Below are positions 11,592 to 22,526 of a stretch of 64,000 nt of DNA, one piece after another (position 1 is the first letter of the stretch; every line of letters begins with the position of its first letter). Made by a program: the position numbers and the translations under genes. This DNA is from Theristus sp. LFF4_11 (lineage: Eukaryota; Nematoda; Chromadorea; Monhysterida; Xyalidae): NCBI GenBank assembly GCA_030248135.1, contig JASANC010002757.1, positions 1 to 64,000 on the forward strand, given 5' to 3'. The notes under the pieces are model-generated. The model saw nothing but the letters and a program-made list of their open reading frames with translations, had not been told where the DNA came from and did no database searches.

Positions 11592-14500
11592 CTAATCGGC
11601 AGCTGCAACATCAGCATCTGCAATTTCAGCGTCCGTCAACCGCTGCAAACAGTTGGACGTGCCGGGTTGCGTTCGCCCCGTTTCGCAGAAGTACGGCAGC
11701 GGCTCGGGGCTGACACGTTGGCACTGCAAACGGGTGTATGTGTAAAAAGTGTGCTCGTTTGCATTGATCCTGTCACTTTGTTTTCGCAGAATACAGAGCA
11801 CAAGAAGAGCGAAAAAAATTTGAACAGCACCCACGTGGCTGAATATGTCTTGCTACATTGTACGCCGATTTCCATACGTGTCTTCCACTTTCTGTGAACC
11901 CTGTTTTCTGCGAAACGAAGTGGCAGGTTCGAAGAAACACACTGTATGTGTGCAAAATGAGATGTTTTCCAAAACTTCATGTCATGGCAGAGAAAGCAGA
12001 ACAGAGAAAACATGGCATATTGACAGTTTTCGTGACACACCAAAACTAGTTCCTGCAGAAGAAATTAGAAAAAATTGCAACATTTTAATCGGATACAAGA
12101 CGACGCGTTTATGAACTTTTCACGTCGGGCTCGGAGTGAAGAATACATTAGCTTTTCCACATCTCAATTCGAGAACTCAATTTTCAAACCATCTCAAGTA
12201 CTTCGATGTTTGTCGAAACGTACATTACGACAAATGGTGCTTTTGATTTGGCCGACAAACGACTGAGCCGTGCTGGCGGTCAACTCAGCGAGATACATCG
12301 ATGGATTCGAGGCGATTTCCATTGCGTACGGCTCGCCATATGCGGCGTAGAATGAACTGGGGTGTGGCGTGTACACCGAGTAGAAACAGAACTGACGCTT
12401 CAGATTGGCAAGTGCTGTGTGTGAAGAAGAGTATCTTAAAATTAAAAACAATAAACAGCAATGTTCAATAGAGATCAGCGCGTCGCAACAGGTTTGTTGA
12501 GCCACCGGGGGCTCAACAGTCGTGCTGCACGCCGATCCTCAGGTTGATGCAATGTTCAGGTCAACGATCAGGTGTACACTGAAAAAGCGACTCCAAATCA
12601 AATTTGCTGCTTGCAAAATCGTTGGTTTTATAGAGTAGCTATTCTTAGCACAGCTGACCATTGAAAAACTTAGAGGGCCAGAGAACAGTCGTTCGATATG
12701 TGTGCAGCACACCGTGTGTGCGATAGGGGCGGGGTGTTGGACGGTGGTGCAAGTTTGCTGCAACGGACATATTGCAGGTTGCTGGATGGATAACTGTTAA
12801 GTTATCTATTAAAATTTTTCTAAATTGCTACACAGCTCGGCCGCACACCGCTGCCACACCGGCCACCATGTTCCACTGTTCCACCACGTGCCTTCACATT
12901 TGTACAGGGTGTGCGTGCGTGCACTTTTGAAAGCAACCAACGTGGACAACGCGGGTTCGTGTTCAGGTTCGAGACGCCGTCCGAGAGATTGATGATCACA
13001 CGACGCCTGCCCGGCCCCGACGACGGAAGCGAGCCGGCGTTGGCGGCCAAACTCAGCGCGTCGCAAATGTTGTCCGAGCTGGAAACGAAATGAGAAAACG
13101 ATGCCGAATCACGGCTGCAACAAAGAACTTCGGCCGAACTTATAGGCAATCCGCTGATTGGCATGCTTTAGATCACGTGAGGCATGCTTTCCGTGCAGAC
13201 ATGGGCGTGGAGGCGGAGTCTCTCCTGCGCAAAAAGCATGCCACCACACGTGATCACCAACCAATCAGCTGATTGCCTATAAATCAGAGTTCGCCTGTAG
13301 TAGGCTGCGGATGAGTGCGTAAATAAATGGCTTTAGCGTTTTGACGTCGGCTAGACGCGTTGAAACTGGAGTGTGTCGCTCAAATTTTCTTTTTTTGTGA
13401 ACTGCGTGACAAAATTGTGTTGCGCAGGTTCAAAAATGCTCAGGCACTCTGACGCAGACGCGAAGACAACGAGCGCAACAAAATTTTCTCTGCAACAAGC
13501 GCCGCCCACCTGTGCCGTGTTGTGGCAACCGCTCATGCAGCATGTTGTTACGAAATGCAGAAACGTGTTTTTCGTCTCTTAGTGAACACAGTTGTTGTCA
13601 GGGTACCAGTATCCCAGTGAATGCCTTCACCTACCCGGTCCACGGAAGACTGTTGATTTTCGAGTTCAATGTTGCCAGATTTCCAGTGAACGACTGATGA
13701 ATCGATGCGCTGCTTCCGTGCGTGACGATGGCGATCTTGGCGCAAACTGGCGACGGCAGCAGTGCACTGGCGAGTTGCTGCAGGAAATTGACAACCAGCG
13801 CTTGTTTGGCGTACATTGAGCCGCTCACGTCCACCACAAACACGACGTCGATGTCGCAACAATCATCTGCGGAGACAATAAAAATCGGTGGCAATTTGGT
13901 AAACACTTATATTTTTATCCATTGTGGTACCATATGGTAACAACAATGGAATGCGAATTCAGCTAACCAAAAAAATTCTGACTGGAAAAGAAATTCTAAA
14001 ACTGAAGCCAACACAAAAACGCGAAAACTGAAAGTTTGTCTCTTACGGCATCTTTCCTTTCGATAAACGTGATTGCGCACCCAGATGCACGGCCGATAAT
14101 AGCGCAGGCGTTGGCAGCCGTTTGCTGGAACAAATTTACAAAGTTTGATCGCGATAAGTAGCTAAACAAGATGGAACGTTTAGTGCGTTTGTGCGGTGAA
14201 ATCATGTTTCGGCGGAAATGGTTTCTTTCGGACGAAATACGGTCTCTTACGACAGGTTCGCCCGGGCACAACGGCGAACTGCGGCGAGCAGAAGCGCTTC
14301 GGGCGGGTGTACAGCCGATAGCAGTTGCGGTCGAACGGAGCCCAGAACGGCCGCTCGTACCAGCCGTCCGCCTATGATATGAGCAGAGACTGAACAAGAA
14401 GGCTTCCGTGACTGTGGCATCTCTGTTTGGTGGGACCCCCGTGCGACCGTGTGTGCTACCGATGTGCGCAGCCCTCAAATCGGTGTGCAGCCCGCAAGAA

Positions 14501-14850
14501 CAATCTTTGCGAGCTTTGCTTCATTGCGCCGGCTGCCTTGCAAATGTGCCCTCAGCCAGCACAGCCCTCAAAATGGGTGCACAGCACTCAAACCGGTGTC
14601 GCCAAAATGCCACCGCAAAAAAATGTTTGCGGGTTTTGAGGTACACCGGTTTTGAGGCTGCGCGCACACTGGTACACCACACCGTCGCACGGGTATGCTT
14701 CAGAAACAATATCATACTTACCATGACCAAAGTGCCCTCTAGTTCGTTCACTTCATCCAATTCAGCCTCAATTTCGACTGCTAAGTCCTGCGTCATGCCG
14801 CATGACAACCCAAATAATGAGACGAAAACGAACAACTGCCATTGTAGCAT
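11592..14850 (-). CDS. Secreted Cys-rich / vWA domain protein, paralogue A
   Basis: Spliced minus-strand gene. Supported exons are 14722-14850 (start Met; signal peptide MLQWQLFVFVSLFGLSCG, then an acidic linker), 14251-14371, 14047-14124, 13635-13866, 12942-13078 and 12229-12414. Phases 0,1,1,2,1,1 are consistent. Exons 2-3 form a Cys-rich module containing NCYRLYTRPKRFC and YRPCIWV, matched position by position in paralogue B. Then comes a complete-looking vWA fold: MIDAS DVSGS, INSLPWTG, VIINLSDGVSN and a terminal YAMEIASNPSMYL..FVGQIKSTIC. A GC-rich open stretch at 11592-11725 ending in a stop may be the last exon, but its phase does not join cleanly. The role is probably extracellular adhesion or recognition; the ligand is unknown. 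Confidence 0.8.
13129..13297. mobile_element. Pogo-like MITE (family B)
   Basis: Arms 'acttataggcaatccgctga' and 'aatcagctgattgcctataa', with tips CCGAAC-like and GAGTTCGCCTG-TA. It contains paired 'gatcacgtg' E-box-like palindromes. It sits in the vWA gene A intron between exons 12942-13078 and 13635-13866. Confidence 0.75.
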
Positions 14851-15224
14851 TCTCGGTTTTCTGCGATTTCTTTTTGCACGTAAGTTCACTCTGAAAAAAA
14901 CCACTGCAGACGATTAGAAACAAACACACTGGCAACATAGACTATCGCGAGCGCTGTGTGCTCACTATGCCTGTGTGTTTGTTTCGAACACTGCGGAACT
15001 TGATGCGATAGAGCTCAAATCTTCGGTTGTTTCTTGACTGACCGGTTGAACAGTTATATTTATCAATAAATAGGTCAGCAAAATCATCAGTCACAACATA
15101 TGTATAAGTCTAAGTCGATTTCAGTTTTTTCGCTTCTCTTAAACTGAAATGCCAAATGCAGTTTTGTGGTTATCAAGATTTTGGCTAGATAGGTCACGCA
15201 TACTGGCATATTGCACGCAAAAAT
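14851..15224. other. Upstream region of vWA gene A
   Basis: The likely promoter of the minus-strand gene starting at 14850. No further coding signal is seen. Confidence 0.35.
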
Positions 15225-15563
15225 GTCCGAACTCGTGTCCGGCAGCATGAGGGGGAGGAGGAGGTCCCGTGACACGCCACCCCCCAAAACCGGGGCCCCC
15301 GTAGGTACTCCCACCCCTTCACAATTCGGCACCTCCCTCGTGGGTACCCCACCCTGACAAAGTGTTCCCTGTAATCACGAATTTTTGTTCAAAATCACAA
15401 TTTTTTTAAAATCATGAGTTTTCGCTTCCCAAATGCATAATATGCCTTAAATACAAGGTTATTTAGTCAAAAAATAAGTTTTAAAACAAACAAATTTTTA
15501 TTTTTGGGACATCGCGCGGGGCAGGACACGACGCGGGACACGCCACCGGACACGAGTTCGGAC
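15225..15563. mobile_element. Small MITE with 19-bp terminal inverted repeat
   Basis: 'gtccgaactcgtgtccgg' at 15225 recurs inverted as 'ccggacacgagttcggac' ending at 15563. The inside is non-coding, with a G/C-rich left half ('ccccccaaaaccggggcccc') and an AT-rich right half. The family is unassigned. Confidence 0.65.
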
Positions 15564-16097
15564 AACTTTTCAGAGCGTGATCAGTGATAACATGAATGTT
15601 GAAAAAACTGAGACCCCGTGAACAGGCGTTATCGCCGTGTGACTTCTTTTTGGCGCTGCGCGTTTCTCCAGTTTTTTTATGAATGTGAAAAAGCTAATCA
15701 TGTTGAATAAACTTCAAAGGTCTTGGATTCAAATCTGAAAATGTGATTGGCATTTTCGAACAACTTCATAACTTCGAAACTGACAGTATACATAAACATG
15801 TTCACTTTGCACTTGTATCACGTCAAAAAACTTCAGATGTCATAAAATCTCTCATCATGTAATTTTTTGGTTGGGTGAGCCACAAATTTAGTTTTGTAAT
15901 GTAAAGTAATGTAATGTAAAGCCACAAAACAAACCAAAACATTAAAAGAATCCACGAAGCAATGATCATGAGCAGAGTAAAACAAACTGAAAAAACGCAA
16001 CATTTCAAAAAACCATGAACACGTTCGAAAACTGTGGGAGTGCGCTGCAGCACCTGCCACGAATGTTGAACGACGAAGTGCCAGCATTTCGCAACAG
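15564..16097. other. Region 3' of the glutamate receptor gene
   Basis: AT-rich. It contains a short duplicated 'aaagtaatgtaatgtaaag' stretch at ~15900. It presumably holds the 3' untranslated region of the minus-strand receptor gene, whose stop codon is at 16098-16100. No other gene is seen. Confidence 0.4.
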
Positions 16098-19000
16098 TCA
16101 ATCGTCCATTCGCCGCTGCGTTCTCCACTGCCGCCGCCGGCGCAGCGCGCGTTCACCGCAGAACACGGCGGCGGCGGCGACCGTGCCGGCGAGCATCAGC
16201 GCAAACGCGCCCGTCAACTGCGTCAGCGACAACGCGTCATGATCGCCGTGGTCGTCGTGCGTGCAGTCGAGGCCGGCGTAGCACGCGACACGCAGCGATG
16301 TCCAGCGAACGGTAAACTTCCAAGCGAACGAACGAACGAGTGGTGACTTTAGGCGGTGTTTTTAACAAAAGGAAATCGTACTGAACGCCATCGAGTGGGC
16401 TCATTAAGTGCCTGTGCACCCCTCGGCGGCGCTCGATCCCCCGAGCGCACAGACAAGAGTCTAACGCGCTACCACTCAGGCTACGGAATGGCCGAGTAAA
16501 CATGACAGCTTTTTTTCAGGGTGCAAAGAGCGCGCGAAATTTGAATGAAAGAAAAAAGACGATCAGAAACCAGATTGTGTGCCAAATTTGACGCGGTCAT
16601 TTAGACTAATGGATTCTTCGTGCTATATTCTGTTCATTCTATCTCCCTTGCACACATGAATTGGAATTATATTGGCATTTTTGAAAAAGACAACTCCTAG
16701 TCTGCGACTGACCCCGCCTTGATGGACTGCCTTATTTATTCGGCCATACTGTACAAGCGTGACACCAGCCTGAAACACTGACTTCCAGCCGGGCAACATA
16801 GACACGGAAGTTAGGTCACTGGCTGGACATCCGTGTCGTGTCGTGACACACCGGCAAAGTCGGACAGAAACTGTTGTTCCAATCGTCGAAAATTTAAGAT
16901 GCGTCGAATGATGGCCTCGTTGATGCGTGCGCTCAGCGGGAACTTCGGTCGCGTATAGAACACCTGGCCGATGTTGTTCGCGGCTGGCCGCGCCACCAAC
17001 TCCAGTGCGCAGCGCGTCGCCGGCTCCGACTCTTTTAGGAGCATTTTGCCGACGTAACTGCGCGCGCGAGTTGGTTTTGAGAGAACACAGAAATGTTTTC
17101 AAAATGTTTTTTTGTTGACACTCAGTACGCTACATCTTTGAAAATTAAAATGACAAAAAAAACACGATTTCTGCCAGTAGTTCTTTTATGCGTTGCGGCA
17201 TTTCTGGTTTGACCAAAGGCGTGGTGGAAAAAGGGCCACTGTGCACGCGAGCAAATAATGCACACGTTGATGCGCATGTTCGTGCATTTATCGATTCACA
17301 GGCACATGGTATTCGTGTGCACGTCAAGCGGCAATGACAGCCTTTTTTCCTTCGGAAGACAATGCAGATGCAACAGTTTTTTCGTTGGTTCCATAAATAG
17401 AAGTGAATGTGACTCGATTGGTGCACGGGTCTGTGCATCTGCATCAATCAATAGGTGCACGAAGTGGCTCTGGATGTGCATTATTTATTTTGCCTGTTAC
17501 GTCAACAAGAGCATTAACATAACTATGACCTATTTTGTTAAACGTGTCCCACTGAAATGACGTCATGTGCCGCCAAACATGCGCTTGCCGTTCACTGCAA
17601 ACCAGACTTTCCGTTTAGCCGATTTCTCCCCGTAAACAAATGGTGAATGTCGAATCAGTCACACCAAACTGACATTTTAATGCCTGTACTTTGACAAACG
17701 GGCATTTTTAAAGCACATGACGTCATTTCAGTCCGGACACGTTTGAAAAAATCGCCAATACCGTGTGGTCATGTAAACGGCGCGTCCACTAGCAACGGCT
17801 TGTCTGACGTTCTGCGTGTCCGATTCCACAACGTACGGATTGTGTCGCAGCGCCCGTTTCAATTCAAGCATAAATCCGTCGTGCGCATTCTCGATGGAGG
17901 CCGTGTAATAGTTGCTTCCAGATGGTATCATCAATCGCAGCTGCTTGCTCTTGATTCCTTCGTTCACCTGTGGAAACACCATTTCGAACGTTCTGAAGTT
18001 ACGTTAAATCAGCGTCAGGTAATGGCATTGAACTTTACATTTCAGTTTTTACAGTTCTGTTCGTACAATTGACGCTGTATCAAAGTAACTTCGTTTCCAG
18101 GCAAACACCACTTTGCTGGTGTTATCTTGGAGAAAATGCATCAGTGCAACCAATTGCAGAAAAAACGGTTGTCTGTGTGTTCGGTAAACACAAATATAAA
18201 CGTTTGCTTTGTTTTCGGTCACCATGTGCACGTCAAACGGTGTTCTCGGGATCGCTGTGATCAGACGGCCTCTCAGTTGTGCTTTGTACAGTTCGTGGAA
18301 CAGACAACTGCACGTGGCCATGAGCAGCCACAGAGCGCCGCCCGCACGTGACCGACGCACGCGAATGTGCTGGTCGGTGCCGTACGGTATCACCGACCGT
18401 AGAGTCTGCGTTGGACCGGAGAGTTTCAGATGGTTTTGAAAACATGAAAACATTCACTGATTTTTTTATTGATTTTTACTATCATCCGAATAACGAGCAC
18501 TCAAAAAGAAACATCGGAAGCGCGTGCCATCATGACAAACACACTGGCACACGCACAGTGTATACTGAAGCACGCGCAGACTGTGTTGATGCAAGTGCAC
18601 ATATGTGCCCGCGTGTTTGTGCAGTATGACTGTGCAGCAATTCAGGTTGGAATCACGTGTAAAACCACCAATCGAAAAATTATCGGCGACAGTTAGTGGT
18701 TTAGCGATACAGAGCGCGTTTATGATATTTTTATGAGAAGAGAGAAAGAAAGGTCATATACATTGTTATTGTTTTGGACCGTTTCCAACCGAAATGACGA
18801 CTTCAAAAACATCCGTTTGTGTACATGAACCAGGACCAGACGCATTTTCATAGTTTGGCTCATCTCACCACCTTTTTTCCACATGAACGGATCAGCCCAG
18901 CCAAACTGAAAGTCCGAGTGCACAACAAAGCGCATGTTTCAAATCATATATGACGTCATTTCGGTGCGACAAGTTTGAAATAATAAGCTATACCGTCCAA

Positions 19001-21378
19001 ACGACGTCTCGGTCAACTCTGCCGCTTGGATACTGCAATTGGCCAATTCCAGAGATGGTCATAAAGACCAACAGATGCGTGAGAAAAACGATTCCAACCG
19101 CTAAAACAGCCCAAAGTTCTGGGCGAAACATCGATGCGATCAAAACCGCGGATCGACCGACGTTCGGATGATGTGTGGGCATCAGGGGCCAGTTTTTGTG
19201 AAAAGCTATCTGTTGAAGATGACCCAAACCCAAGTGTTTGAGAATCAAGTTTTTTGCATGGACTACGGATTTTTACATGCCAGCCAGCAGTCAACATGAT
19301 AAACTGTCCAAAATTGGCGCTCTAACGATTTTGCCGTGTATTGTGGATTTTTTCAAACGTGCCGGACTAAAATGACGTCATTTGCTTTAAAACCTCCCGT
19401 TTGTCAAAGTACAGGCACTAAAATGTCAGTTTGGTGTGACTGATTCGACATTCACCATTTGTTTACGGGAAGAAATCGGCTAAACGGAAAGTCTGGTTTG
19501 CTGTAAACGGCAAGTGCATGTTTGGCGACACATGACGTCATTTCAGTGGGACACGTTTAAAAAAATAAGTCATAGTAAGGTGCAATCACAAGATTTCGGC
19601 AAAACAAAGATGATCCATTGGAAAGGCCAAAGGAGTGGCGTCCATCTGAATAATGTACAGAATACGTATATACAACTAACATTGGCTGATTGGTTGGTTC
19701 CACAAAACGTGCAGTTGATGTTGATGCATGCATTCTGTGCAGGCATTGCTGTGGAGGCGGAGTTGCCTGCTCAGAATGCACGCATCACCTGCGACGTGTG
19801 TACAACCAACCAATCAGCTAGTTGTATATATACAGTGTGAGTCAAAAAAAAGGTTCCAATTCTAAAATGCTCTCACTGGCGTGTGCTGAGGTGTTTAGAG
19901 CTGAAAATTGGAACACTATTAGAAAACGTTGGAGGTTTTTCTGACTTTTTTTTCACGGTATGTTGCCCCTATCACTCACTACAGCAGAATATCTGAAAAA
20001 CAAGAAAAATCGACAAATGTGGAGAAATACAGAGGGTTGATTTAGCTGTAGTAAGAACCTCATGGCTTAAAATTTGGAACACTGTTAGAACACTTTGAGA
20101 GCTTTTTTGTGATTAAAAATTTTTTGGTTTACACGTTTCAATTTATTTTTACAGTGTAATTTTCAAAAAAATAGCGATTTTTGACGAAAAACAACGGTCG
20201 CCCATAATCTCACTGTTTATCATTGCTCATACCGACTTGTGAACTGATGTATCGCCACGCGGTGTAAAATAGAATTTTGTACAAAATTGGCGAACCACTG
20301 TAGATAACTTATTCGCATGTTCCCACCAAATGGCAGACCAGACTCGCTTTTCTGCCGTCCACTTAACCATGATGGCCGCAACGACTGAAAATGGAATTGC
20401 ATTTTTCACTGCAGAAAACAATCAATCTGCTATGGTGAAAAAAGCAGAGTGGCAAATTGTGTAAATTAAAAAAGAAAAACATTTCGCATTTGAAAAGAGA
20501 AATTCGCATCTGTTCTGAGCAGAACCGCTCACGCACCCTAGAAGATTCGAAGTGAAACATCAGCTTGCTCAAAGACTGTTCAAATGCCATTGAGCATTCG
20601 GCATTTCCAAGCTGTTGTGTGTGCGTATTGTTTTTTCATCTTTTTTGTGTTGCGAACACTCGGGTTATCACCAACGTTCATCATTTGGTCTTTGTAACAG
20701 CTAAATTAATTCTCTGCATTTCACCACATTTGTCGATTTTTCATGTTTTTCAGATATTCTGCTGTAGTGAGTGATAGGGGCAACATACCGTGAAAAAAAA
20801 ATAGTCAGAAAAACCTCCAACTGTTTTCTAATAGTGTTCCAATTTTCAGCTCTAAACACCTCAGCACACGCCAGTGAGAGCATTTTAGAATTGGAACCTT
20901 TTTTTGGTTCACCCTGTATATCATACAGATAGACTGTAAACAAAAAAGAAAAAGACTACTCAGCAACTGTCCGTTTTTATATAAACAAGAAAAACTGTTT
21001 TTTCTGTAAAACTGGTCCCAGTAGCGCGGGCTTGTCGCCCAGAAACACGGGAAAATGCGAGCGAAAGTATCGCTCGCGATCGGCGTCCACGAAGAACACG
21101 TTCGCAGCGATGTCGACGCTGCCGCGCAGCATCTCGTCCAAGATGCCGGTCCAAGTGCCATTCACGGTGAGCGCACCGTAGCCGACGCTACGGTCGTACG
21201 GTACGAGTTCGTAGTCGACCGCGAGATCGCGGAGAACGATGCCGAGAATGTGGGCGCCGAAGCCCGGCTGCGGACAGTCGGCGGTTGGCAGAAGAGTGAG
21301 ATTGTGGATGGCGCAGTCATGCACTTCAGTCGGCGCTGCGAACAGGCCAACGCGAATGGTCGTTGCATTGGTCGGCAT
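16098..21378 (-). CDS. Divergent ionotropic glutamate receptor-like channel subunit
   Basis: Six phase-consistent exons: 21013-21378 (start Met), 18994-19209, 18223-18405, 17762-17967, 16820-17057 and 16098-16346, for about 485 aa. Exon 1 is the S1 half of the ligand-binding domain (VDYELVPYDRSVGYG, GTWTGILDEMLRGSVDIAAN, ..ERYFRSHFPV). Exon 2 carries M1 (LWAVLAVGIVFLTHLLVFM). Exon 3 gives the pore side (SVIPYGTDQ) and M3 (GALWLLMATCSCLFHELYKA). Exons 4-5 are S2 and exon 6 is M4 (LTGAFALMLAGTVAAAAVFC) with a short basic tail. There is no amino-terminal domain and no canonical SYTANLAAF motif. This fits the protostome IR-like branch: a plasma-membrane, ligand-gated cation channel of unknown ligand. 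An upstream exon with a signal peptide may be missing. Confidence 0.85.
16360..16497 (-). mobile_element. tRNA-derived SINE copy
   Basis: Read on the minus strand: tRNA-like head with A box 'tagcctgagtggtagcgcg' and B box 'gggggatcgagcg', then a tail with 'actcgatggcgttcagta', matching the copy at 3888-4020. It lies in the last intron of the receptor gene, ~15 bases upstream of the acceptor. Confidence 0.55.
17254..17490. mobile_element. MITE family C (GCACA-rich termini)
   Basis: Ends are 'aataatgcacacgttg' and, inverted, 'aataatgcacatccag'. The next ~40 bases also match inverted ('ttcgtgca..tattgat'). Related copies lie at 24039-24250 and, partial, at 26282-26370. It lies in the receptor intron directly after the introner-like element at 17524-17761. 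Confidence 0.65.
17524..17761 (-). mobile_element. Introner-like TA-MITE, copy I
   Basis: Read on the minus strand (gene sense) it starts TATTGGCGATTTTTTCAAAC and ends TTAACAAAATAGGTCATA. Both tips hold the inverted pair AAACGTGTCC / GGACACGTTT and 'aaatgacgtcat'. The base before it is the G of the 5' splice site of the receptor exon 17762-17967, and the base after is G, giving GT...AG. Confidence 0.85.
18755..18993 (-). mobile_element. Introner-like TA-MITE, diverged copy V at an exon boundary
   Basis: Starting exactly at the GT of the 5' splice site of exon 18994-19209, the minus strand reads TATAGCTTATTATTTCAAAC then 'gaaatgacgtcat', 'aaacatgcgctt' and 'cggactttc'. It continues to 'acaaacggatg' and 'cgtcatttcggt' near 18790. 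These blocks appear in the same order as in the complete copies. It is clearly older than the others. Confidence 0.7.
19338..19575 (+). mobile_element. Introner-like TA-MITE, copy II
   Basis: Starts G-TATTGTGGATTTTTTTCAAAC and ends 'aaaaataagtcata'-G, so it is bounded GT...AG on the plus strand. It lies in the S1/M1 intron of the receptor gene but in antisense, so here it is only intron filler. Confidence 0.85.
19666..19830. mobile_element. MITE family B relative
   Basis: Arms 'tacaactaacattggctgat' and, inverted, 'aatcagctagttgtatata', with internal 'accaaccaatcag' and a GGAGGCGGAG centre as in other family B copies. It abuts the mariner-like palindrome at 19833. Confidence 0.65.
19833..20916. 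mobile_element. Mariner-type non-autonomous element with ~215-bp inverted arms
   Basis: Bounded TA-CAGTGTGAGTC ... GGTTCACCCTG-TA. The arms (19833-20050 and 20690-20916) match closely: 'ggttccaattctaaaatgct', 'acacctcagcacacgccagt', 'ataggggcaacataccgtg'. The ~640-bp centre has no transposase frame. CAGGGTGA-type tips with a TA duplication are typical of mariner elements. It sits in the receptor S1/M1 intron. Confidence 0.85.
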
Positions 21379-22526
21379 ATGTTTTGAATTTTGATTGATT
21401 TTATTTTTGTTTTGTTTTTAGACAGGAAAACCAGTGTTGTGTATATCGACACTGAAAACCGTTTCCAAACATTTTTGCCCCAACGCTCGATCTCTTGTGG
21501 CTACAGCGGTGGTAACCAAACTGAAATAAGTTTCTTGTGATGGTTGCCACCGATGCCCAGAGTTTATGGTTTTTCTTTTTACCGGTAACCACAATAGAAT
21601 TTGTCCAAGATGTTTAAAAAATGTTTGGTTTTTAGATTATTAATTAGGTTTGGAAGCGGTTTTCAGTGTGGCTTTCAGTTTTACTGCCAATACTAAATTA
21701 TTGGTTTATTATGACGTGAAGGATGTATTTGCATAACTGAACTGGTGACCAAAAGCGTTGGCAATTCAAAAGGGTTGTTTCAAGCAGATAAAGCGTTATG
21801 TGGGTTGTTTGCTTTTGCTTTTTTGAAATCCATATTTTCCATCTTTTGAAGTTATATGTCGTTTTAATCTTATTAAAACGTTTTTTTATTCGAAAGTGCA
21901 TTTTCTGTTAGTAATAAAATGAAATTTTTTGGAATTCGAATAAAATGAAGGCCAATGCAAATAAGTGCAAATAAGTCGCACGTGACCTTACCTGCTCGAC
22001 CTTCATTCGTGTAAAAAACTTCATAGCTCATAAAATTGTGTGCATATGCATGAAATATTAGAAGTTTTACAAAACCAAAAAACAACTGGCAAGATAGACA
22101 ATTAATCATCTCAAAATGCGGAAGACGCATATAAAAAGAGGAATATTTCGCACGCGAATGGGCATGATACACGGGACTGCATATTGGTTTCTGCGACAGA
22201 ATTGTCATGAAAGGCAAAAGTTAATAAAGCAACTAAGGTCAAGTCAGCGAGCAATAATAAAACGAACAAGCCATAAAACGAGCAATAATAAACTGATTAA
22301 TTATAAACTGTTTTAAAATATGTTTTTTTGAATAAAGTCGATCTCGGCTTGATGACCGGATTACAAGCGTATAGATCTGCTTTAAATCTGCATTCCTTCT
22401 CAAGTTTTTTTGAATGTGCTTTCAGTATTATACAAAAGTTAGTGCTCCAAATATTACCGAATACCCTATATAAAACTATTGTCTCCGAAATTGCAAATAA
22501 AAAATGAAGTGAATAGAGGGTTGTTA
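21379..22526. other. Spacer between receptor and Cys-module genes
   Basis: AT-rich. It should contain the receptor promoter on the minus strand. No other gene is seen. Confidence 0.4.

Noticed and set aside
14040..14377. C-type lectin domain in vWA gene A (ANACAIIGRASGCAITF frame)
   Set aside because: That frame does not join in phase with either neighbouring exon. The phase-correct frame gives CQRLRYYRPCIWV, which is conserved in the paralogue at 4125-4214.
18860..18915. Extra receptor mini-exon FGWADPFMWKK
   Set aside because: These bases align with the interior of the introner-like MITE, and the receptor joins perfectly from 18994 to 18405 without it.
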